Positions 57,414 to 64,000 of a stretch of DNA of 64,000 bases are shown here, one piece after another. The translations under genes and the position numbers were made by a program. Position 1 is the first letter of the stretch, and every line of letters begins with the position of its first letter. This stretch comes from Streptomyces eurocidicus (GTDB lineage: Bacteria; Actinomycetota; Actinomycetes; Streptomycetales; Streptomycetaceae). Below the pieces are notes generated by a model that did no database searches, had not been told where the DNA came from, and was given only the letters and a program-made list of their open reading frames with translations. Location of the stretch: assembly GCF_002891295.1 (NCBI RefSeq), contig NZ_LGUI01000001.1, positions 992,001 to 1,056,000 of the forward strand, written 5' to 3'.

Positions 57414-59819
57414 TCAGTCCCGGAGCAGGTCCGGCACCCCGTCCGCGTCCGGGTCGTCCCGCTCGCCGGAGAGCACCGTCAGCCGCTGGGTGGCCCGGGT
57501 CAGCGCCACGTACAGCACCCGCAGCCCGGCCGGCGACTCGTCCGCGATCTCGGCGGGCGTGACCACGACCGTCGCGTCGTACTCCAGCCCCTTCGCCTCC
57601 AGGCTGCCCAGCACCACGACCCGGTCGCCCAGCCCGGCCAGCCAGCCCCGCGCCTGCGCGCGGCGCCCCATCGGCACGACCACGCCGACCGTGCCGTCGA
57701 CGTCGCCCAGCAGGTGCACCGCCTCGGCCCGTACGGCGGCGGCCAGGTCGTCGCCCGCCACCGCGAACCGCGGCACGACGCCCGTGGACCGCACGGCCGC
57801 CGGCGACTCCATGCCCGGCATGGCCAGCGCCAGGACCCTGGCGGCCAGTTCGGCGATCTCCGCCGGGTTGCGGTAGTTCACGGTGAGCCGGAACCGGGTG
57901 CGCCGGCGGGCGCCCAGCGCCTCGTCGCGGGCGGCGGCGGCCTCGTCCGGGTCGGACCAGGAGGACTGCGCCGGGTCGCCGACGATCGTCCAGGTGGCGG
58001 TGCGGCCCCTGCGGCCCACCATCCGCCACTGCATGGGCGTCAGGTCCTGCGCCTCGTCGACGATGACGTGCGCGTAGTCCCGGCGCTCCTCCGCCAGCCG
58101 CTCGGCGCGCTCCCGGCGTGACTCCGAGCGCTGCGGCATCAGCTCCTCCAGCCCCGTCAGATGGGCCAGCGGGTCCGCCTCGCGCGGCTGCCGGGGCCGG
58201 GCCGGGGCGCCGAGCAGCGTCTCCAGCTCGTCCAGCAGCGCCACGTCGTGCACCGACAGCGGGCCGCGGCCCGCCGCGTCCAGCCGCTTGAGCGAGCGGG
58301 CCAGCAGCCGCACCTCGCGCGGGTTGAGCACCCGGCGCGACCAGCGGGAGAGCCGGCGCTCGTCGGCCATCGCGGCGAGCACCCCGCGCGGGGTGAGCTC
58401 GGGCCACCAGGCGGCGAGGAAGCCCAGGAAGTCGTCCTCGGTCGAGACGTCCTCGTCGAAGGCGCGCCGGGCCTCGGCGGCGAGCTCGGGGTCGGTGTAG
58501 CGCTTGGGGCCGCCGGCCCGCGACCACAGGGCGTCGAGGACGAGCCGGCGGGCGCGCGGGCGCAGCAGGTTCACGGGCGCGGTGCCCCCGAGGGCGGCGT
58601 TGCGGATCCGCTTGAGCTCCTCCGCGCCCAGTTCGAGCCGGGCGCCGAAGGCGACGACGCGCAGCCGGTCCGGCGGGCCCTGGGGTCCGCCCGTGGATCC
58701 GTCCGGGTCGTCCAGCGGCAGTTGGCCGTCACGGTCCTTGGCCCGCCCGGCCGGCGCGCCCGTTCCCTCCAGTACCCCTCGCACCGCCTTGCGCAGCACT
58801 TTGAGCATCCGCGACGAGCCCTTGACGCGGGCGACGGCGGGCTCGTCGTACGTATCGGCCTCGGCGCCGTCGACCAGGGAGCCGACGGCGCGGATCGCCA
58901 CCTGCCCCTCCTCGCCCAGCGAGGGCAGCACGCCCTCGGTGTAGGCGACGAGCAGCGGGGTCGGCGAGACCACGAGGATGCCGCCCGCGTAGCGCCGGCG
59001 GTCCTGGTAGAGGAGGTAGGCGGCGCGGTGCAGGGCCACGGCGGTCTTGCCGGTGCCGGGGCCGCCCTCGACCTCGGTCACCGACGCGGCGGGCGCGCGG
59101 ATGACCATGTCCTGCTCGGCCTGGATGGAGGAGACGATGTCCCGCATGGTGTGGCTGCGGGCCTGGCCCAGCGCGGCCATCAGCGCGCCGTCGCCGACGA
59201 CCGGCAGCGCGGCGCCCGCCAGGGTGGCGGTGAGCTCCGGGCGCAGCAGGTCGTCCTCGACGCCGAGGACCTTGCGGCCCTTGGAGCGGATGACGCGGCG
59301 GCGGACGACCCGGCCGGGCGCGACGGGCGTGGCGCGGTAGAAAGGCGCCGCGGCGGGCGCCCGCCAGTCGATGACGAGCGGGGAGTAGTCGGAGTCCAGG
59401 ACGCCGATGCGGCCGATGTGCAGCGTCTCGGCGATCTCGGCCCGGTCGTCGCTGACGGCGTCGTCCGCGGGCTCGACGGAGGTGTAGGCGCCGTCCGGCC
59501 CCTTCTTCCCGTCCTTGCCGAGGAGCAGGTCGACGCGGCCGAAGAGGAAGTCCTCGAACTCGCTGTTGAGCCGGTTGAGGTGCACCCCGGCGCGGAACAC
59601 CTGGGCGTCCCGCTCGGCGAGCGCGCCGGGCGTGCCGACCTGTCCGCGTTTGGCGGCGTCGTCCATGAGGAACTCGGCCTCGTGGATCTTCTCCTCCAGG
59701 CGTCGGTACACCCGGTCGAGATGCTGTTGTTCGGTACCGATCTCCCGGTCACGGACCCCGTCGGGCTCCGTCTCCGGTCCGGTCGCCACGTGTGCGTGCG
59801 TGGCGTTCTGCGCGGCCAC
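57414..59819 (-). CDS. helD: HelD-type SF1 helicase (RNA polymerase recycling factor family)
   Basis: An 801-residue UvrD/Rep-superfamily ATPase with HelD hallmarks. An N-terminal coiled coil (EQQHLDRVYRRLEEKIHEAE, about 30-60) comes first, then IGRIGVLDSDYSPLVIDWRA. Walker A is EGGPGTGKTAVALHRAAYLL (about 255), Walker B VIVDEAQDLTPMQ, motif III IVGDPAQSSW, and C-terminal VALTRATQRLTVL. HelD proteins remove stalled RNA polymerase and release rifamycins in some actinobacteria. It lies upstream of the malic enzyme and near the sigma/anti-sigma pair, matching remembered S. coelicolor order. Confidence 0.88.
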   Translation of the reverse strand: MAAQNATHAHVATGPETEPDGVRDREIGTEQQHLDRVYRRLEEKIHEAEFLMDDAAKRGQVGTPGALAERDAQVFRAGVHLNRLNSEFEDFLFGRVDLLLGKDGKKGPDGAYTSVEPADDAVSDDRAEIAETLHIGRIGVLDSDYSPLVIDWRAPAAAPFYRATPVAPGRVVRRRVIRSKGRKVLGVEDDLLRPELTATLAGAALPVVGDGALMAALGQARSHTMRDIVSSIQAEQDMVIRAPAASVTEVEGGPGTGKTAVALHRAAYLLYQDRRRYAGGILVVSPTPLLVAYTEGVLPSLGEEGQVAIRAVGSLVDGAEADTYDEPAVARVKGSSRMLKVLRKAVRGVLEGTGAPAGRAKDRDGQLPLDDPDGSTGGPQGPPDRLRVVAFGARLELGAEELKRIRNAALGGTAPVNLLRPRARRLVLDALWSRAGGPKRYTDPELAAEARRAFDEDVSTEDDFLGFLAAWWPELTPRGVLAAMADERRLSRWSRRVLNPREVRLLARSLKRLDAAGRGPLSVHDVALLDELETLLGAPARPRQPREADPLAHLTGLEELMPQRSESRRERAERLAEERRDYAHVIVDEAQDLTPMQWRMVGRRGRTATWTIVGDPAQSSWSDPDEAAAARDEALGARRRTRFRLTVNYRNPAEIAELAARVLALAMPGMESPAAVRSTGVVPRFAVAGDDLAAAVRAEAVHLLGDVDGTVGVVVPMGRRAQARGWLAGLGDRVVVLGSLEAKGLEYDATVVVTPAEIADESPAGLRVLYVALTRATQRLTVLSGERDDPDADGVPDLLRD

Positions 59820-60013
59820 CCAAGCCCCCTTCTGCTGTGCCTAGGGCAGCCGTCAACCGTACGCGAACAGGGGTACTGAGCGCACCTGTCAGGACATGAC
59901 GGAATTAGCCGGTTTCGGGACCGGTTCGCGGAAGGGGTGCCGAACAGGACCGGTCAGGGCCAGGCAGTGCTGGACAGGGCCGGACAAGGCCGGTCAGCAC
60001 GGGACAAGGCCGG

Positions 60014-60763
60014 TCAGAGCCTGACCGTCGCCAGCAGCGTGCCGTCGAGCGTACGGACCTCGAAGCGCGAGATGTCCTGCCGGTTCAGCGCGGCGCCCCC
60101 GTGGGTGTACAGCGGCTCCCGGCCCCACTTCCCGCCCTCGTCCCCCTTCGTCCCCTCGCCGCTCCCGTCCAGGCCGTAGCCCCCGGGCGGCACCGCCCAG
60201 GTGGTGACCGTCTGCCGCTCGCCGTTCTTCCCCACGGCGACGAGGTCGCAGGTCCGCGGCCCCGTGACATGGCCGAGCCGGAGGGCCACATGGGTGCCCC
60301 AGGGCTTCGGCTGGAGCGAGACCGTCGCCTCGACCTCGGTCTCCGGGTCGACGGTGCCGATCTTCTCGCCCTCCTCGTACATCTGCTTGGCCGCGCTCAC
60401 CGAGCCGTGGTCCGGCGCGTCCCGCTGGACGAGGGCCGCGCCGGCCAGCGGGCCCGCGACGATCAGGGCGGCGGCCGCCGCGGCGAGGCACAGCCGGCGG
60501 GTGCGGCGGGCCCGCCGGACGGTGGCGACCTCGCCGAGCAGCCCGTCGAGGAGCCCGGGGCCGGGCCGTGCGGTGAGCGCCCCGGGATCCGGCGTGGCCT
60601 CCTTGAGTTCGGCGAGGAGCGGGGTCAGCCCCATGAGGCCGTCCAGCTCGTCGGCGCACCGGTCACAGTCCGCGAGGTGCTCCTCGAAACGGCCGGCGTC
60701 CGCCTCGTCGAGCACGCCGAGCGCGTAGGCGCCCACGTCCGTGTGCCGGGCCGGCCCGGTCAT
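60014..60763 (-). CDS. rsuA: Zinc-finger anti-sigma factor
   Basis: A 249-residue membrane protein. The cytoplasmic zinc anti-sigma domain has His29-x3-Cys33-x2-Cys36 (EEHLADCDRCADEL). A transmembrane helix (LCLAAAAAALIVAGPLAGAAL, about 92-112) separates it from an extracellular beta-rich sensor domain. Its ATG overlaps the ECF sigma stop by four bases, so the two are co-expressed. The symbol rests on remembered synteny with S. coelicolor SigU/RsuA and is less certain than the function. Confidence 0.88.
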   Translation of the reverse strand: MTGPARHTDVGAYALGVLDEADAGRFEEHLADCDRCADELDGLMGLTPLLAELKEATPDPGALTARPGPGLLDGLLGEVATVRRARRTRRLCLAAAAAALIVAGPLAGAALVQRDAPDHGSVSAAKQMYEEGEKIGTVDPETEVEATVSLQPKPWGTHVALRLGHVTGPRTCDLVAVGKNGERQTVTTWAVPPGGYGLDGSGEGTKGDEGGKWGREPLYTHGGAALNRQDISRFEVRTLDGTLLATVRL

Positions 60764-61281
60764 GCCGTCACCCCCCGTTCCTCCAGCGAGAGCTTCATGG
60801 AGCGCAGGGCGTAGAAGACCCGGGACCGCACGGTCCCGGCCGGTATGCCCAGCGCCTCGGCGGCCTCGCTCACCGTGCGTCCCTTGAAATAGGTCTCTAT
60901 CAACGCCTCCCGGTGCGCCTCGGAGAGGTCGCCCAGCGCGTCCGAGATGGTCATCAGGCGCAGCGCCCGGTCTATCTCGTCGGCCGCCGGGATCAGCTCC
61001 AGCGGTGCGGGGTCGACCTCCGGGGGCCGGGCCCGCCGGCTGCGGTGGCCGTCGATGACGATGCGCCGGGCGACGGTCACCAGCCAGGGCCGTACGGTGC
61101 CGGGGGCGCCGCGCAGCCGGTCGGCGTTGCGCCAGGCGCGCACCAGGGTCTCCTGGACGACGTCCTCCGCCCGCTGGCGGTCGCCGGCCACCTGACGCAG
61201 TACGAACGCGAGGAGCGGACCGGCGTGCTCCGCGTAGAGCGCCCGCATGAGTTCCTCGTCGGGACTCGTCCTGTCGGCCAC
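60760..61281 (-). CDS. sigU: ECF sigma factor (SigU-like)
   Basis: A 173-residue ECF sigma. Region 2 is AFVLRQVAGDRQRAEDVVQETLVRAW; region 4 is LSEAHREALIETYFKGRTVS followed by the helix-turn-helix EAAEALGIPAGTVRSRVFYA. GTG at 61281 (VADRTSPDEEL) was chosen, with AAGGA upstream; a GTG six codons earlier is possible. Held by the adjacent membrane anti-sigma factor until an envelope signal arrives. In S. coelicolor, free SigU blocks aerial growth, by memory of published work. Confidence 0.9.
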   Translation of the reverse strand: MADRTSPDEELMRALYAEHAGPLLAFVLRQVAGDRQRAEDVVQETLVRAWRNADRLRGAPGTVRPWLVTVARRIVIDGHRSRRARPPEVDPAPLELIPAADEIDRALRLMTISDALGDLSEAHREALIETYFKGRTVSEAAEALGIPAGTVRSRVFYALRSMKLSLEERGVTA

Positions 61282-61767
61282 GACGGCATCCTTGCGCACG
61301 GCGTTCCCCCGGGTCGATAGCGCGAGTCGGTCACCGCTGCCCTCTTCTACGTAGGGCACCGGCGCACGGTTCAGCGCCGGGCGGAGAATCCGGAAGCGGC
61401 CGCGCGAGCCCCCGCGCGTACGGGCCGGACGAACGGCGCCTGCACGAGGAGGGGACCGCGGGCGCGAGCCCCCCGCGCGTACGTACCGGACCCGCGCCGC
61501 GTTCAGCCCGGCCCGCGTGACACGGCCGACAGTCCGCGGCTGAACCGGACCCGGCCGCGAGCCGTACGAGAGGCGGGGCGGGCAGGGTGCCGGCGCCCCG
61601 CGCGAGGAGGTCGCCGATGAGCCGGAGCACCGTCGCACCGACCACCGGCGCGGCGCGCCCGTACGCGGCGCCGCTCCGGGAGTGAGCCCGCGGCGGGGCC
61701 GCGTCCCACACCCCGGCCCCGCCGCTGCCCGGCCCGCCACCGGTGTCCCCCGGCGGCAACCCCGCGG
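61282..61767. other. 486-base gap upstream of the sigma factor
   Basis: No gene is supported. Two related segments GCGCGAGCCCCCGCGCGTAC occur near 61402 and 61457, an imperfect direct repeat with internal inverted symmetry. The sigma factor promoter should lie here. Confidence 0.45.
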
Positions 61768-62364
61768 TCACCCCCGGCCGTTGACCAGCCGCCGCCGGTG
61801 GCGGGCCACCCGCTCGCGATTGCCGCACACCTCGCTGGAGCACCAGCGGCGCCGGTGCCCCCGCGAGGTGTCCAGGTAGACCAGCGAGCACGTCTCGCCC
61901 TCGCACTGCCGCAGCCGGCCGCGCGCCGCCGGGTCGGTGAGCAGCTCCACCGCGTCCCGGGCGACCCGGCCGACCAGCTCCTCGCAGTCGGGCTCGCCGG
62001 CCACCGCGCGGACCAGGGTGCCGTCGGCGGCGCGCACGGCCCGGGGCGCGGGCGGGGCGGTCGCGGCGAGGGCGTTGACGCGCTCCAGGTCCGGGTCGGC
62101 GGCCCGGCCGCCCACCTCGGCGTGGACGACGCGGTGCAGCAGGTCGCGGGCCGCGCGGAAGCGCGCGAGCCAGGCCGAGTCCACCCCGTCGAGCGGGGTG
62201 CCGGCCGGCACCACCCCCGCGCCGACGAGCCAGGCCCTCAGCCGCGCGGGGCTGTCGAGCCGCTCGACCGGTTCCTCGCTGAACCGGCCGCCGACCGTGG
62301 CCACCAGGTCCAGGCAGAGCCGCCCGGCGTCGAATCGCAGGTCATAGGGGGCCGTCGCCACCAT
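61768..62364 (-). CDS. CGNR zinc-finger (ABATE domain) regulator
   Basis: A 198-residue protein. The N-terminal ABATE-type domain (LRFDAGRLCLDLVATVGGRF) covers about residues 5-145. The C-terminal zinc finger has RLRQCEGETCSLVYLDTS and RRRWCSSEVCGNRERVARHR, i.e. CxxxxC...CxxxxCGNR. Members are presumed stress-linked transcription factors. ATG at 62364 (MVATAPYDL) was chosen over the longer frame. No obvious partner gene. Confidence 0.9.
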   Translation of the reverse strand: MVATAPYDLRFDAGRLCLDLVATVGGRFSEEPVERLDSPARLRAWLVGAGVVPAGTPLDGVDSAWLARFRAARDLLHRVVHAEVGGRAADPDLERVNALAATAPPAPRAVRAADGTLVRAVAGEPDCEELVGRVARDAVELLTDPAARGRLRQCEGETCSLVYLDTSRGHRRRWCSSEVCGNRERVARHRRRLVNGRG

Positions 62365-62617
62365 GCGCCTGTCACCTTTTCCCTGTCTGCCCGTCCGCCG
62401 TGGCCCGCCGTGACGCGCCACGACGCGCCTTCGTGCGTCGTACGTCCTCGCATGTCCGCGTATCCGTCGGGTATCCCGCCGGGATCCGCTCCGCCCCCCG
62501 GGCGCGCGTGTTCCCCGGGCGCCCGGTGCGAGCCGGTACCCGGTCCTCCCCTCTCCAGGGTGCCCCTCGGGGCACGCCCCTGTAACCCCCCTGCCCCGCG
62601 CCCGGGCGCCCCGCCCC

Positions 62618-63577
62618 TCACCGTCCCGCCATCACCGCCGCGTCCTCCGCCGGCAGCCACGCCCCCGCGGGGCGGGTCAACCAACCATGCCGCGCGGCCA
62701 GTTCGCGGACGGCGGCGCGCAGCGCGTCGAGGCCCGGGTGCCGCAGGCCGCGCCGCCAGACCATCGAGACGGGCGACAGCGGCACCGGGTCGGTCAGCGG
62801 GCGCAGCACCATGCCCGGCACGTCCAGGAACTCGACGCTCGCCAGCACCGACCAGCCGCGCTTGCGGACGACGCGGACGAACTCCCCGTCGCCCTCGATC
62901 TCCGGGAAGGGCGCGGCGACGCCGATGCCCCGCCCCTCGAAGAGCCGCTCCGCGAGATCCGTCCACTCCGCCGTGGCCTCGTTTCCCGCCGCCGCGTAGA
63001 GGGTCTCGCCCGCCAGCGCCGCCAGCGGCACCTCGGGCAGGGCGGCGAGCCGGTGGCCCTCCGGCAGCAGGACGGCCATGGGCTCGTACCGTACGGGGAC
63101 GTGGTCGAGGCGGGCCCGGACGGCCGGGTCGAGGCCGGCGAGCCGCCCGAACGAGACGTCCAGCCGGCCGGCCAGGATCTCCCGGGCCGCGCCGGTGAGA
63201 CCGCTGTGGAAGCGGGCCACCAGCTCGTGGTCCGGGACCGCGAGGCGGGCCGCCGCCAGCACCCGGCCCGTGACGCCGACCGTCGCGCTGTCCACGATCA
63301 GGGGCCGCTCCCCGCGCGCGAACGCGGCGGCCAGCTCGTCGTGGGCGGCGAGCACCCGGCGGGCGTACGGGAGCAGCCGGGCGCCCTCAGCGGTGAGGGT
63401 GACCTGACGGGTCGTACGGACGAACAGTTCGGCGCCCAGGCGCTGTTCGAGGCGGCGGACGTCCCGGCTGAGGGCCTGCTGAGCGACGAACAGCCGGGCG
63501 GCTGCCCGGGTGAAGTGGAGCTCTTCGGCGGTGGCGGCGAAGGCGCGCAGCAGGCGCGGCTCGATGTCGTGGGGCAC
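62618..63577 (-). CDS. LysR family transcriptional regulator
   Basis: A 319-residue regulator. The helix-turn-helix is at residues 8-65 (LHFTRAAARLFVAQQALSRD, then RRLEQRLGAELFVRTTRQVT). The effector domain is at about 90-295 (RPLIVDSATVGVTGRVLAAA; VPVRYEPMAVLLPEGHRLA). GTG start. Divergent from a truncated MFS gene across 84 bases, so it probably regulates that exporter. Confidence 0.9.
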   Translation of the reverse strand: MPHDIEPRLLRAFAATAEELHFTRAAARLFVAQQALSRDVRRLEQRLGAELFVRTTRQVTLTAEGARLLPYARRVLAAHDELAAAFARGERPLIVDSATVGVTGRVLAAARLAVPDHELVARFHSGLTGAAREILAGRLDVSFGRLAGLDPAVRARLDHVPVRYEPMAVLLPEGHRLAALPEVPLAALAGETLYAAAGNEATAEWTDLAERLFEGRGIGVAAPFPEIEGDGEFVRVVRKRGWSVLASVEFLDVPGMVLRPLTDPVPLSPVSMVWRRGLRHPGLDALRAAVRELAARHGWLTRPAGAWLPAEDAAVMAGR

Positions 63578-63661
63578 CCGCGGCAGTTAACAACAGATGT
63601 GCGTGAACGGCCACCGATCAGGTGTTGGACCGTGCCCCCGGCGCGCGGCGAGGGTGGACGC

Positions 63662-64000
63662 ATGCCCCCGCGCCCCTCCCCCGCTCCGCTGCTCGCCGTC
63701 GCCGGCGGCACCCTCGTCGCCGCGCCCCGGCGCCCTCCGGGGCCCGTACGGCCCGCGCCGCGCGGCCCGTACGGCAGGCTCCTCGCCGTCCCCGGCGCCC
63801 GCGCGTTCACCGTCTGGAACCTGCTCGCCCGGCTGCCCATGGGCATGTCCGGGGTGAGCGCCGTCCTGATGATCTCGGCCGAGCGCGGCTCGTACGCGCT
63901 GGCCGGCGCCGTCACCGCGACCGGGCTCGGCGCGACGGCGGTCGTCGGCCCGTGGACCGCGCGGCTGGTGGACCGGCACGGGCAGGCCCGGGTGGCCGTG
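63662..64000 (+). CDS. MFS transporter, N-terminal part (runs off the window)
   Basis: 113 codons are present with no stop before the window ends. A proline/arginine-rich start (MPPRPSPAPLL) leads to the first membrane segments. FTVWNLLARLPMGMSGVSAV is followed by YALAGAVTATGLGATAVVGP and the loop WTARLVDRHGQARVAV, which corresponds to MFS motif A (G-x-L-x-D-R-x-G-R). GAGGGTGG precedes the ATG. Divergent from the LysR gene. Confidence 0.82.
   Translation, partial: MPPRPSPAPLLAVAGGTLVAAPRRPPGPVRPAPRGPYGRLLAVPGARAFTVWNLLARLPMGMSGVSAVLMISAERGSYALAGAVTATGLGATAVVGPWTARLVDRHGQARVAV

Overview
The base composition (very high GC, strong third-position GC bias), GGAGG-type ribosome sites, frequent GTG starts and gene content (SsgA-family protein, twin-cysteine ECF/anti-sigma pair, mycosins, actinomycete integrative element) point to a Streptomyces chromosome. 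The gene orders hpd/lrp and murA-hup-malic enzyme-HelD-anti-sigma-sigma look, from memory, like the core chromosome of Streptomyces coelicolor.

Layout. 1-17 kb is core: end of an SsgA-like gene, an FAD-linked oxidase, hpd with a divergent Lrp regulator, a four-gene glycine betaine/choline-type ABC operon, a Lon-type (S16) membrane protease, an IclR regulator, a DEAD/DEAH helicase, an MFS exporter, a cysteine dioxygenase/YeiH exporter pair, and a LysR regulator divergent from an alpha/beta hydrolase. 17.06-34.42 kb is a 17.3-kb integrative and conjugative element (AICE) inserted in a tRNA-Cys gene, bounded by a 59-bp direct repeat. It carries integrase, excisionase, a primase-polymerase plus ATPase replication module, an orphan C5 methyltransferase, Spd-like small membrane proteins, a TraB/FtsK translocase, a GGDEF protein, a GntR (KorSA-like) regulator with three operators, and two cargo genes (class IV aminotransferase and an HTH-FGE-like fusion). 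34.4-40.7 kb is accessory: a gene-poor scar-like stretch, then an orphan type VII secretion-associated cluster with tandemly duplicated mycosins. 40.8-46.3 kb is a three-subunit molybdenum hydroxylase operon whose iron-sulfur subunit has an enormous low-complexity N-terminal extension. 46.6-51.7 kb is a GH20 hexosaminidase with a sugar ABC importer. 51.9-64 kb is core again: DUF3039, AlgH/YqgE, murA, HU, malic enzyme, HelD, an ECF sigma/anti-sigma pair, a CGNR regulator, and a LysR regulator divergent from a truncated MFS gene.

How parts work together. The AICE genes cover excision, replication, mating transfer and spread. All but the regulator and cargo genes are on the minus strand. Its longer intercistronic gaps each hold a stem-loop just upstream of a start codon, with variable stems and, in four cases, a nearly invariant loop. 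I regard this as the best candidate for an undescribed regulatory system here. A 72-nt tRNA-like fold, a TGCGTCA iteron cluster and a compact run of CTACCGGTAG palindromes next to tra are further unexplained element structures. Outside the element the most unusual proteins are the extended 2Fe-2S subunit, its partner large subunit lacking the usual catalytic glutamate, the duplicated mycosins with a scar of the neighbouring WXG gene, and a hydrolase with Asp at the nucleophile position.

Limits: no database search was possible. Product names rest on motifs and remembered family sequences; RNA structures are from pairing by eye.
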